Of a stretch of DNA of 64,000 nucleotides, positions 28,414 to 36,955 are shown in pieces. The DNA is taken from NCBI GenBank assembly GCA_963800135.1, contig CAWCZR010000003.1:496001-560000 (forward strand). The letters are read 5' to 3'. Each line of letters begins with the position of its first letter. Positions within the stretch are counted from its first letter, which is position 1. The DNA is from DASPSM01 sp963800135 (lineage in GTDB: Bacteria > Planctomycetota > Planctomycetia > Planctomycetales > Planctomycetaceae). A model generated the notes under the pieces. It was given only the letters and a program-made list of their open reading frames with translations. It was not told where the DNA came from and did no database searches. Position numbers and translations under genes: made by a program.

Positions 28414-29480
28414 TGTGCATCTTGCGACCCTCTAGCAGCGGCCCACGGCTGCTCGCCCTCGCCGGCACGCTGGCGATTTCCCTGAGCGGATGCGCCCTGA
28501 CCGGTTGCGCTCCGACGACGGAACCCGCGAATCCGTGGGCCGATTTCCGTCAAGTGCCGACGGCCGTCGTAAGTTCATCGCCCGACGAAAGAGAAACTGT
28601 CGCCGCCCTCGCCCGCCCGCCGATCACGGGAGGCCCTCCCACCGTCGATCTTGCTGAACCGTCGCACCGTTCGAGTCACGATGCCGACCAGCGAAGAATG
28701 CCGAACGGTCCGCAATCGCGCACAGGCGAATATCCTCCCCCTGCTCCGCCGGCCGAGGATGCGGACGCGGTCGCCGCCGTAACTTCGGAGTCGAGCCCTG
28801 ACGTCTCGCCGCATTGGAGCGGCGCCATCATCTACTGCCAACCGGGATGCGTTCCGTGCGCGACGGAGATTCGGGACCTGAGAAAGGCCGGTTGGAAATG
28901 CGGGGTCAGTGACCGCAATCACTTCAAACTGGTCGAACTGTTGACGCTGGCCGACTTCCAAAAGCGGAGCGTGCCTTCAACGCCGCAGACCGTGTACTTC
29001 GTCGACGGCATCGAGCAGCCTCCGCGGATCACTGGCTATGGGAGCACGCCGGACGAATTGGCGCGAATCGCCGGCCGGCATCCATCGGCCAAGAAATGGT
29101 CGCGGAGTGGCACGGCAGAAGCACCAGCCTATACCTCGCCTCTTTGGTACGACGCCCCGCTCTACTCCGCCCCGATGCTCGCCAACTGCGGCACGCCCCT
29201 GCTCCTTCCGAACTGCTCGACGCCCAACGTGACTTCGGTAAACGAGGCTTCGAACTGGGGCAGCCCGAGCTACACCCCCACGATCTACGAATCCGCGCCG
29301 ATCGTCACTTCGGTGACTTACAGCGAGCCGGTCTACACCTACACCTACGCAGCGCCGATCGCCTATCAGGCCTGTCCGAGCTGCGGGGTGACGTTCAGGC
29401 CCGCGACGCATGCGGCACAACTCAGCCTGTTCGGGTTCCCACTGATCGGCGGTTCGATCGGTACGTCGGTGAATTGGTGA
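28413..29480 (+). CDS. Lipoprotein with thioredoxin-like CxxC domain
   Basis: 355 residues from ATG 28413. Signal ends in a lipobox (ISLSGCALTGC). A central domain (about 135-215) reads GAIIYCQPGCVPCATEIRDL then STPQTVYFVDG, resembling thioredoxin/glutaredoxin folds with the redox pair CVPC. The C-terminal third is Tyr/Ser/Pro-rich with paired cysteines (CPSCG). Coupled to the protease gene by TGATG overlap, suggesting they work together at the envelope. Confidence 0.7.
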   Translation: MCILRPSSSGPRLLALAGTLAISLSGCALTGCAPTTEPANPWADFRQVPTAVVSSSPDERETVAALARPPITGGPPTVDLAEPSHRSSHDADQRRMPNGPQSRTGEYPPPAPPAEDADAVAAVTSESSPDVSPHWSGAIIYCQPGCVPCATEIRDLRKAGWKCGVSDRNHFKLVELLTLADFQKRSVPSTPQTVYFVDGIEQPPRITGYGSTPDELARIAGRHPSAKKWSRSGTAEAPAYTSPLWYDAPLYSAPMLANCGTPLLLPNCSTPNVTSVNEASNWGSPSYTPTIYESAPIVTSVTYSEPVYTYTYAAPIAYQACPSCGVTFRPATHAAQLSLFGFPLIGGSIGTSVNW

Positions 29481-29481
29481 C

Positions 29482-29583
29482 ATGGCTGGCCTCCTGACGA
29501 TCGCCGTCTCCCTCGCGGCTGTGTGGCTTGGCCTGATTGGCGTGGCGCTGTGGGCGTGGTGGTCGGAAAAGGACTGGGATTGA
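29482..29583 (+). CDS. 33-residue single-pass membrane peptide
   Basis: ATG 29482 lies 1 base after the lipoprotein stop, and its own stop overlaps the next ATG (TGATG at 29581-29585). Sequence is one hydrophobic helix (LLTIAVSLAAVWLGLIGVAL) ending WWSEKDWD. Tight packing on both sides supports translation. Confidence 0.55.
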   Translation: MAGLLTIAVSLAAVWLGLIGVALWAWWSEKDWD

Positions 29584-30194
29584 TGCATTCGGCCCATCAG
29601 ATCGGTCGCCTCGTGCACGCAATAACTTGCCTGGCGCTGGCGATTAGCGCTGTCAGAGCGTCAGCAGCAGACGCGCGAAAACCCACACTCGCCATCGCAC
29701 TCGACGACGGATCGCAGTCGCAGATGCTCCGCAGTGAGCTCACACGCAACTGGACGCGGCCCAATCCGACAATCCGGCTGACGCGGCCACAGAAAAAGGA
29801 GCTCGAAACGCGCGGCAAGGAACTGAACGCGTTGGCCGCCAAGATCGGTGCCTATTTTCGCATCGTGTACGTGACCGCCGACGAGACGCCACTCTCTGTC
29901 CGTTTCCACCTCCCCGCGGTCCGCATCAATCGCGGCGTCTGGGAGACGCTCGACCGCCGCGCGTTCGCGTTCAGCGGACGTCCGCTCATGACTCTCGACT
30001 GGTATCGCGCCCGACGCGTGGCGATCGCCGCCGATCACCCACGGCCGGCGGCAATCCCTTACTGGGACTACTGCTCGTCGGAAGGCTTCTCGGGTGACGT
30101 CGACGTGGAAGACGCCTGCGCTCCCTGGGACTTCGGCAACAAGTTTGTGACCTACCAAGACGCAGCGCACCGTGCGGCGCCCTGTCCCGAGTAA
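29583..30194 (+). CDS. Secreted hypothetical protein
   Basis: 203 residues from ATG 29583. Signal peptide about residues 1-29 (ITCLALAISAVRASAA). A charged helix (TRPQKKELETRGKELNALA) precedes a mixed region with late cysteines (YCSSEG, DACAPW, PCPE). No domain recognised. Last of the coupled group starting at the protease gene. Confidence 0.6.
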   Translation: MHSAHQIGRLVHAITCLALAISAVRASAADARKPTLAIALDDGSQSQMLRSELTRNWTRPNPTIRLTRPQKKELETRGKELNALAAKIGAYFRIVYVTADETPLSVRFHLPAVRINRGVWETLDRRAFAFSGRPLMTLDWYRARRVAIAADHPRPAAIPYWDYCSSEGFSGDVDVEDACAPWDFGNKFVTYQDAAHRAAPCPE

Positions 30195-30217
30195 CCACAT
30201 TTTCCAAAGGACATCGC

Positions 30218-30475
30218 ATGAGCACGATTTCGACAGACCCCATCATTGTCGCCCTGTTGGCACTGCAATCGGCCGAGCAAACCGTCGACACGGATACGAC
30301 GGCACTGCAGACGGCGCAAGCCGCCAGCACGAACGCTCAGGCCGCCGTCGCAGCCGCCCAAACCCAACTGACAGCCGACCAGGCCGCGGCGCAAACGGCG
30401 GCCACGTCGGTCGTCGTCGCGCTTTCCAACGCGGGCTACGACGTCAGCCTGCCCGCCCCGCCGACGGGCAACTGA
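30218..30475 (+). CDS. Small Ala/Gln/Thr-rich coiled-coil protein
   Basis: 85 residues from ATG 30218 with AAAGGA upstream. Almost entirely a predicted helix (QSAEQTVDTDTTALQTAQAA and continuing) ending YDVSLPAPPTGN. Composition resembles small structural or tail-fibre-associated phage proteins, but there is no specific match. Confidence 0.6.
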   Translation: MSTISTDPIIVALLALQSAEQTVDTDTTALQTAQAASTNAQAAVAAAQTQLTADQAAAQTAATSVVVALSNAGYDVSLPAPPTGN

Positions 30476-30525
30476 AAGAGCCTACGTCTACTTTTCTCTC
30501 AGATCCCAGAAGGAGCAGCACCGCT

Positions 30526-30732
30526 ATGTCGACCTCGCGCGTCGGACGGAACCAGGAAGTCGATCGCAGTGAGCGCGAAGTGCCGCCGCGGGGACCACGA
30601 GCGCGCGTGGCGTTCGTGCCGTCGCCAGAAGAGATTCGCCAGGCGTGCGAACAGATTCGCGCGGAGTGGAGCCCGGAAGAGTGGGCCAAGCGCGTAGGAG
30701 AGCGCCACGAAGCCGCGCGGATTCCCTTGTGA
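30526..30732 (+). CDS. Small charged hypothetical protein
   Basis: 68 residues from ATG 30526 with GAAGGAG upstream. Arg/Glu-rich, with FVPSPEEIRQACEQIRAEWS reminiscent of small DNA-binding phage proteins. No clear helix-turn-helix. Hypothetical. Confidence 0.55.
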   Translation: MSTSRVGRNQEVDRSEREVPPRGPRARVAFVPSPEEIRQACEQIRAEWSPEEWAKRVGERHEAARIPL

Positions 30733-30833
30733 AATCGAGGCACTTGCCAGTGGAAGGCGATAACTCCGCAGACGAAGACTTCTGATCGGTTCTCCCGCTG
30801 GTCGGTCCCAGTCATGTTCTTGTCGGTCTGGTC

Positions 30834-31043
30834 ATGCCCGCATATCGAATGAAAAGGTTCGCCAGAGTCGGTCGTTGGCGCGTGCGACGCGAAGTCCGCA
30901 CTCGTCGCACCGAGATGATCTTCGCAGCCGACGTGTGCGAGGCACACCGTGTGGCGAAGGCCCGCGCGCCGAATCGCGAGGTGCAGGTGGAACGCGTCCC
31001 GTGCTTCGGACTCGATGAATATCGCCGCGAACGCAAACGCTGA
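30834..31043 (+). CDS. Small basic hypothetical protein
   Basis: 69 residues, strongly basic (RMKRFARVGRWRVRREVRTR). No good ribosome site and no domain, so the call is weak. It lies 22 bases before the ParB-like gene. Confidence 0.35.
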   Translation: MPAYRMKRFARVGRWRVRREVRTRRTEMIFAADVCEAHRVAKARAPNREVQVERVPCFGLDEYRRERKR

Positions 31044-31065
31044 ATGTTTGGGGAACAACCCTCTG

Positions 31066-31633
31066 ATGAACGCACCGCACATACAATTCCGCGATCGCAT
31101 TCGCGAACTGCGACGTGTCCGGGCCTCCGAGTTGTCGCCCAACCCGCGCAACTGGCGGCTCCATCCGGCCTCGCAGCGAGCTGCGCTCGCCGGTGTGCTC
31201 GCGGAGATTGGCTTTGCCGACGCTCTCTTCAGCGCGAGAGCTGCCGAACGGCCGGCTCGAGCTCGTAGACGGACATTTGCGGGCTGAAACGGCCCCCGAT
31301 CAGCTGGTCCCCGTGCTGGTGCTCGATGTCGATGAAGCGGAGGCCAGCAAGATCCTGCTCACGTTGGACCCGCTCGCCGCGAAAGCCGAACCAAGTCCCG
31401 AACACCTCGACTCACTCTTGCGCGAGGTCACGACCAATAGCGCGGCCGTCGAAGCGATGTTGGCGGAACTGGCCGCTCAGGCTGGAATCGCCAACGAGCC
31501 GTCCCTGATCGCTATTCCCGAATACGTCGAGCGATTCTGCGTGGTGATTGAGTGCCAGTCGGAATCCGAACAGATCGCGCTCCTGACCCGTCTCGAATCG
31601 GAAGGATTGGAATGCCGCGCGTTGATTGCGTAA
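31066..31633 (+). CDS. ParB/Srx-like nuclease-fold protein, frameshifted
   Basis: From ATG 31066: RVRASELSPNPRNWRLHPAS and the ParB-like ALAGVLAEIGFADAL. At about 31228-31234 the frame changes (one extra base), then RELPNGRLELVDGHLRAE, the family's core motif, followed by VLVLDVDEAEASKILLTLD. About 188 residues when joined. ParB/sulfiredoxin-fold proteins bind DNA or hydrolyse nucleotides and occur in phage packaging neighbourhoods. Its 3' end overlaps the ABC-GNAT gene by 22 bases, so the two are coupled. Confidence 0.78.
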
Positions 31634-32726
31634 GAAGTGTGACGATCGAACGGACGCCGCGCGTCAAGCTGCTCGAAGGGCTCTTCGATGTGCCGCCCAC
31701 CGATCGGAGCGAACGGCATTGGCGGGTCACGCTGCCGATCGAAGAGCGCGAGTGGAACATCGGGCTGATCGTGGGTCCGTCGGGCTGCGGCAAGAGCACG
31801 CTGGCCCGGGAATGTTTCGGCGCACAGCCGGCGCTGACCTGGCCGGACGACCGGGCGATCATGGACGCATTTCCGCCGAAACTCGGGGTCAAGGAAATCG
31901 TCGCGCTGCTTTCGAGCGTCGGTTTCTCGAGCCCGCCCGCCTGGCTGCGACCGTATCGCGCGCTCTCGACAGGCGAACAATTCCGCGTACGAATTGCCCG
32001 GGCCTGGCAGAATCCCCTGGCCTGACCGTTGTTGACGAATTTACGTCAGTCGTCGACCGGACGGTGGCACGGATCGGATCGGCCGCAATCGCGCGAACGG
32101 TCCGCGCCGACGGACAGAGGTTTGTCGCCGTCACTTGCCACTATGACGTCATCGACTGGCTCGATCCCGACTGGACGTACGATCCGGCCGCGGACCAATT
32201 TACTTGGAGGTCTCTTCAAGGACGTCCCTCGCTTGCGCTCGAGATTTGCCGCGTGCGTCGTTCGGCATGGCGACTCTTCAAGCATCATCACTATTTGAGC
32301 GCCGATCTGAACCCCTCCGCGCAGTGCTATGCAGCATTTGTCGAGGAGCAGCCGGCCGCGTTTGCCGCGGTGATCAGCGGGCCGGGTCCGCGCGGCGGTC
32401 ACTTTCGCGAGCATCGCGTCGTCTGCCGGCCGGACTATCAGGGAGTGGGAATCGGCAACGCGATCTCCGAATTTGTCGCCAGCCTGTATGCGACGCGCAA
32501 ACGATATTTCTCGCGCACCTCCCATCCGGGCATGATTCGTCATCGCCTGCGGTCACCGAATTGGGCCTGCGTCTCCCGCCCTGCTTTCGCCCCTCGACAC
32601 TCTCGCGACGGCTTGGCGCGACGGGGGAGCGCAGGTCGGCTGGCGGCCAGCTTTCGCTTCGTAGGCCCTCCTCGCGCGGCCGAGGCCCGGCAATTCGGCG
32701 TCTTGCCCGCCGTTCGTGTCTCATAA
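31612..32726 (+). CDS. ABC-type ATPase fused to a GNAT acetyltransferase domain, frameshifted
   Basis: ATG 31612 has GGAAGGATTGG upstream. N-terminal ABC ATPase: Walker A GPSGCGKSTL, signature-like ALSTGEQFRVRIARAW, Walker B LTVVDEFTSVVD. The frame breaks at the C4 run 32014-32017; one more C gives QNPPGLTVVDEF. A GNAT-like half follows (VVCRPDYQGVGIGNAISEF, with the Q/RxxGxG acetyl-CoA loop QGVGIG). About 370 residues in total. No membrane segment, so it is not a transporter. Sits between ParB-like and terminase genes, which suggests a role in DNA handling or packaging. Confidence 0.8.
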
Positions 32727-32753
32727 CTGCCGTGATTACTACTCCTTCACAAA

Positions 32754-33218
32754 GTGACCACCATGAACAATCCGACCGATCCACTCCACAATTTCGCCGC
32801 ACCGGGCGAGCCCGGCAGCATGCGGGACACTCGTTTGATCGCTCGCGCGGTCCGCGAAGAATGGCCGATCCCCGACGCGTTTCGAAAACCGGTCGTGATG
32901 CGGCAGGTCGCCATTGCTACCAACCCCAACTCGAAGAACAGTGAGGCGACGGCCGCGGCCCGCTGCCTGGCGAACATGAACGCCCAGAACATCAAGAGTC
33001 GCAACGAACAGCACTCTCAACACATTCACATCTCCGGCAACGCGAATGTCCTCATCAACGCTTCCGCCGAGGAACGACGACGCCGACTCGCTGCTATCGG
33101 TGAGCGAATCCGAGCTCGAAGATTGGCTAACCCAATTCCGCCCGGAGGAAGTCGAATACCTTTTGACTCAATTGATGACGCACAGGACTCCGAGGGAGAG
33201 AGCGGAGAGACTGCATGA
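32754..33218 (+). CDS. Putative small terminase subunit
   Basis: 154 residues from GTG 32754 (or 151 from ATG 32763). Middle part KPVVMRQVAIATNPNSKNSE followed by a helical region could be DNA-binding; an Arg-rich stretch (AEERRRRLAAIGERIRARRL) follows. Identified only by position immediately before the large terminase, whose 5' end it overlaps. The family is not recognised. Confidence 0.55.
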   Translation: MTTMNNPTDPLHNFAAPGEPGSMRDTRLIARAVREEWPIPDAFRKPVVMRQVAIATNPNSKNSEATAAARCLANMNAQNIKSRNEQHSQHIHISGNANVLINASAEERRRRLAAIGERIRARRLANPIPPGGSRIPFDSIDDAQDSEGESGETA

Positions 33219-34650
33219 CTTCGTCGAGCAGGCCTGGGCGATCGTCGAGCCGGGATGTCCCTTCGTCGATGGATGGCATATCTGGGCGATCTGCGAACAT
33301 CTCGAGGCGGTCGCCGACGGGCGAATCAAGCGGCTGCTCATCAACGTACCCCCAGGCTGCGGCAAGAGCCTGCTCGTCTGCGTCTTCTGGGCGTGTTGGG
33401 TCTGGGGACCGCAGAACCGTCCGCAGACGCGCTGGCTCTTCGCCTCTTACGGGCAGGAACTTTCCACGCGAGACAGCCTCAAGTGCCGGCAGATTCTCGA
33501 AAGTGAGTGGTATCAAGAACACTGGGGCGATCGCGTGCAGCTGCTCGCCGACCAGAACCAGAAGACCAAGTTTCAAAATTCGGCGGGAGGCTGGCGACTG
33601 GCGACCTCTACCGGCGGACGCGGAACCGGTGAGCACCCGGACTTCGTCGTGCGGGACGACCCGCACAATGTCAACGACGTCGAAAGCCAGGTCGAGCGCG
33701 AACGCGTTTCAACCTGGCGGGCGGCCACTATCACGCTGCGCGGAATGGCACGGGACGTTCGCGAAGTCGGCATCATGCAGCGGCTGCATCGCGACGATCT
33801 CTCCGGTTGGATGTTAAACACGAACAAAGAGGGCCTGGATCATCTCTGTCTCCCCATGCGCTTCGAGACCTCTGCTATGACAAAACCGACCTCTCTCGGC
33901 TGGACCGATCCTCGCGTCACCGACGGCGAGCTGCTCTGGCCCAACGGCATCGACGCCCGCACCGTCGCCGACAAGGAGTGCCAGCTCGGCCACTATGCCG
34001 AAGGGCAACTGCAGCAACGGCCGCCGGCTCGTTCGCACGCGGCGATGTTTCACGCCGCCTATTTCGACGACAATGCTATCTGGTTCGACGAGCTGCCCCC
34101 CGCCCGCGAGCTGACCTGCAAAGTGGTCGCTTGCGATCCGAAGGGCTCTGCCCGGCGGCAGAGCGAGAGCCGAGGCGGCGTCGGCGATTTTTGTGCCCGC
34201 GTCCGCGTCGCCCTGCACCAATCCGGCACCCTGTACGTCGACGCCACGCTCGACCACACGGATATCACCGAAGCAGCCGGCCGGATCTTCAGCGACGCGG
34301 TGGAGTTCCTCCGCGGCTTCCCCACGGTGGGTATCGCCGTCGAAGAAAACTTTGGCCAGTACCTGATCTCGCACGAGCTAGGCCAAATGCTCGCTCGGAC
34401 TGGCTGCCTGATTTGCGTCCATCCGCTCCGGCACACGGTCAGCAAATACGCCCGCATTCAAGCCGCGCTCAACTGGCAGCTGGCCAACTTTCGACTCCGC
34501 TTCAAGCGCAACAGCGTCGGGTCCACGCTGCTCGTCGAACAGCTTCGAGAACTTCCCAACGGCCGTTTCGACGACGGCCCCGATGCATTGGAGATGGCCG
34601 TCACGCTCATTCGTATGCTTGTCAACTCGAACGACGAGGAGGCCACCTGA
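33046..34650 (+). CDS. Phage terminase large subunit
   Basis: DNA-packaging motor and headful/cos nuclease. 534 residues from ATG 33046; ATG 33175 would shorten the 173-base overlap with the previous gene. ATPase: Walker A LLINVPPGCGKSLL, Walker B-like PDFVVRDDPHN, and coupling region TSTGGRGTG. Nuclease: VVACDPKGSARR (first Asp), GIAVEENFGQ and GRFDDGPDALEMAV (last Asp). All key acidic residues are present, so it looks functional. The stop overlaps the next start (TGATG). Confidence 0.95.
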   Translation: MSSSTLPPRNDDADSLLSVSESELEDWLTQFRPEEVEYLLTQLMTHRTPRERAERLHDFVEQAWAIVEPGCPFVDGWHIWAICEHLEAVADGRIKRLLINVPPGCGKSLLVCVFWACWVWGPQNRPQTRWLFASYGQELSTRDSLKCRQILESEWYQEHWGDRVQLLADQNQKTKFQNSAGGWRLATSTGGRGTGEHPDFVVRDDPHNVNDVESQVERERVSTWRAATITLRGMARDVREVGIMQRLHRDDLSGWMLNTNKEGLDHLCLPMRFETSAMTKPTSLGWTDPRVTDGELLWPNGIDARTVADKECQLGHYAEGQLQQRPPARSHAAMFHAAYFDDNAIWFDELPPARELTCKVVACDPKGSARRQSESRGGVGDFCARVRVALHQSGTLYVDATLDHTDITEAAGRIFSDAVEFLRGFPTVGIAVEENFGQYLISHELGQMLARTGCLICVHPLRHTVSKYARIQAALNWQLANFRLRFKRNSVGSTLLVEQLRELPNGRFDDGPDALEMAVTLIRMLVNSNDEEAT

Positions 34651-34886
34651 TGGAGGACGGCAACATCCAGCTCGACCGATCGAATACAGATCGATCGAAT
34701 ACAATCGGACCATTCCCCATCGCCAGCCCGATGCGCCTGTGGCAACTGCACCAAGCCCCGCCGATCTGCCCGACGTGTCAAACCTACTGCCGCTGCCGCC
34801 GCACGTTGCTCAAAGAAAACACCCGAGTGCAGTACCGATATTGCGAGTGCGGGTACACGACGAAGACCGTTGTGTCGACGCGGTAG
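34650..34886 (+). CDS. Small zinc-ribbon protein
   Basis: 78 residues from ATG 34650, overlapping the terminase stop. Cysteines CPTCQTYCRCRR and YRYCECGY form a likely zinc ribbon similar to phage late-gene activators (Ogr-like) in layout only. Coupled to the terminase by overlap and by GAGGAGG upstream. Confidence 0.65.
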   Translation: MEDGNIQLDRSNTDRSNTIGPFPIASPMRLWQLHQAPPICPTCQTYCRCRRTLLKENTRVQYRYCECGYTTKTVVSTR

Positions 34887-34991
34887 CCCTTCGGAGTTCG
34901 CGCGCCGCTCGGTTAGATCCCGTCAGTTGAGTACAATTGCCAGCTGTAGATTCGGGCACCGTGGCGCACGACGACTCTGAGGATGCTTTTT

Positions 34992-35558
34992 ATGAAAATG
35001 ATTCTCCGGACATTGTTCGCCGCGATTGTTGTGATGAACCTCGGAAACTTGCTTTCGGCCGAAGACAAGAAGCCTGAGTCTAGTTCGCCGGCCCTGCCGC
35101 CCGAGATCGACGTCCTCAAAAAGTGGGTCGGGAAGTGGGAAGCCACGATCGAATCGACCGGGCGCGATGGGAAACCAGTCACGAGTTCGGCAAAGTCGAC
35201 GGTGAAGCTTTCGGGCGGGCGGTGGTTGGTCAGCGATTTTGACGGGACCTTCATGGGTTCCCCGTTCATTGGCCACGAAGTGCTCGGTTACGACCCAATC
35301 GCAAAGAAGTTCGTGCTCAACTGGGTCGATTCGATGGCCACGAGCTTCGCGACCGGCGAGGGGCTTTACAATCCGCAGACGAAGACGCTCACATTGACTG
35401 TCACGGGCCGCGACGACTCAACCGGGAAAATGACAACCTGGCGGCAAGTCGACATTTGGAAGGACGCAGACCACCATGACTGGTCGCTCCGCGCCCTCTC
35501 TCCCAAGGACGCGAAGGAGCAGATCCAAATGAGGATTCACTACAGGCGCCAGGGGTAA
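34992..35558 (+). CDS. Secreted DUF1579-family protein
   Basis: 188 residues from ATG 34992, which has TGAGGA 9 bases upstream; ATG 34983 is also in frame. Signal peptide about 1-25 (LFAAIVVMNLGNLLSA). The DUF1579 pattern is clear: LKKWVGKWEATIES, GGRWLVSDFDGTFMGSPF, GHEVLGYDPIAKKFVLNWVD. These are lipocalin-like proteins of unknown role. It is unlike the phage-type genes around it and may be cargo inserted between the terminase block and the following remnant. Confidence 0.85.
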   Translation: MKMILRTLFAAIVVMNLGNLLSAEDKKPESSSPALPPEIDVLKKWVGKWEATIESTGRDGKPVTSSAKSTVKLSGGRWLVSDFDGTFMGSPFIGHEVLGYDPIAKKFVLNWVDSMATSFATGEGLYNPQTKTLTLTVTGRDDSTGKMTTWRQVDIWKDADHHDWSLRALSPKDAKEQIQMRIHYRRQG

Positions 35559-36339
35559 CGACGGCTGCCGGCACACCGCTTGCGGCATTATCCCGAGACG
35601 CATCCGCCCGGCATGGGGCGTCTGGAAGATCCCGAATTGCTCGGATGGGCACGCTTTTGCCGAGCTCGTCAGCCGGCAGACTCGACCTCGAAGTTGAAGC
35701 CGATTCGCCGAAACGATTCCGGGAGCGTGTCGATGACGGCCTGGGCGTCCTTTTGTGTCCGGAAGATTTCGGCGTCTTCACGTGGCCCAAAATCTCTGTG
35801 AGATTTTCGCCTGGAAGGCTGCACCCACAATTTGCAACCCGACGCACTCACCGCCTTAACGATGTAAGCCACTCCTGATTCCCCGCGTAGTTGGTCAGAA
35901 AGCGCTGACTGAGAAACATCGCGAGCAAAGCACCGGTCGACCGACCGGTTCGTGATCGAAGACTTCCAGCATTCGCTGCCGAATAAGTCTCCGGGCCATC
36001 AGCCTGCCAACGCCCTTCAAAAAAAGCAATTGGAATTTCACGGATAACGAGGCTTTAATTCGGATGCCGAAATCCCTGGTAGCCCGCCGAACCTCAACGG
36101 GCGGAAGCCTTGAAACTCGCGTCAGACGGCAGGTATTTGCCATTTCGTTCCCCGACATCAATGCGGTTCACGCTTCGTCATTCGGCAATTGGGCGGTCAA
36201 TGTCCAGAGTCCCTCCCATGAAGCCAGCGACCCGAGCCCGACTGTGGAATATTTTCCGACTTATTTCTATGCGCGTAGAAATAGGACCCAGGCCCAAGTC
36301 ACCGGCCGCACCATCGGGCGTTGCCGGCGTCTCCCATAG
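35559..36339. other. Gap with remnants after DUF1579
   Basis: About 780 bases, noticeably less GC-rich, without a convincing plus-strand gene. One small minus-strand ORF is listed separately. A palindrome with 8-base arms (TATTTCTA / TAGAAATA, loop TGCGCG) is at 36262-36283. The next coding frame begins abruptly, so part of a gene seems to have been lost here. Confidence 0.5.
35669..35872 (-). CDS. Small hypothetical protein on the opposite strand
   Basis: 67 residues from GTG 35872. Reads like protein (MAYIVKAVSASGCKLWVQ then DAEIFRTQKDAQAVIDTLPE), with a pattern similar to small DUF-type domains of one sheet and one helix. The ribosome site is poor (AGGA directly at the start). It is the only minus-strand candidate within the island. 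Confidence 0.45.
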   Translation of the reverse strand: MAYIVKAVSASGCKLWVQPSRRKSHRDFGPREDAEIFRTQKDAQAVIDTLPESFRRIGFNFEVESAG

Positions 36340-36900
36340 CTCGCGTGTTTGTTCCACACTTGCATTCTGCCAGCGAACTGGGATTCGGCCAACATCCAGG
36401 TGAAGATCGCTTATTCGGTGCGAGACCCGAGTAGCTGGGAATTCTTTCGCTACACCCAGGATCTGCAGCTCACCTCAGCCGTGCCGACGCAGCCTCGCAT
36501 CATCCGCCACGAGGACATATTCGGCAAATCCGTCGGAACTTTCGACAACAACTTCGACCTCACCGACTTCACCGACAACACGGACTCCGACGATCTGAAC
36601 GCGGAGGCCAATTACTATCTGCAAGCGGCCGCCCAGGAATACATCGAACAAGATTCCCTCGACGTGCCTTACGCGGGGCTCGTGCCGATTCAGGTCGATG
36701 GCTTGATCCAGCAGGTCACCTATTCCATCTCGTCCGGGCCCGGCGGTTCGACGATGACTCGCGCCTCGCTGGCGACCGAGCACAACCCTTACGTGCTCCC
36801 GTGGTCGGTCCGGCGGCGAAACGAGAAGGAACGCAACGCCGCCTACTCGCAAACCCAATTCGGGCGGAGCGTCTTAGACACGCGCACGGGCGGCTTTTGA
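36340..36900 (+). pseudogene. C-terminal fragment of an unknown island protein
   Basis: Open from after a TAG at 36337-36339; only a TTG (36349) could start it and it has no ribosome site. The sequence enters abruptly (ILPANWDSANIQVKIAYSVR) and is rich in Asp/Asn/Tyr (DNNFDLTDFTDNTDSDDLNA). About 183 residues. I read it as the tail of a longer gene truncated in the preceding gap. It might derive from a structural protein because it lies downstream of the terminase, but no family is recognised. Confidence 0.55.
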
Positions 36901-36955
36901 ACCGCGCCGACGCGGCTCCGCTCGGCGATTATTCGCCTGCTGATGAGATCACCTG

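Noticed and set aside
33807..34649. Second frame inside the terminase gene
   Set aside because: Arg-rich alternative frame; only its last 78 codons (from 34650) are a real gene.
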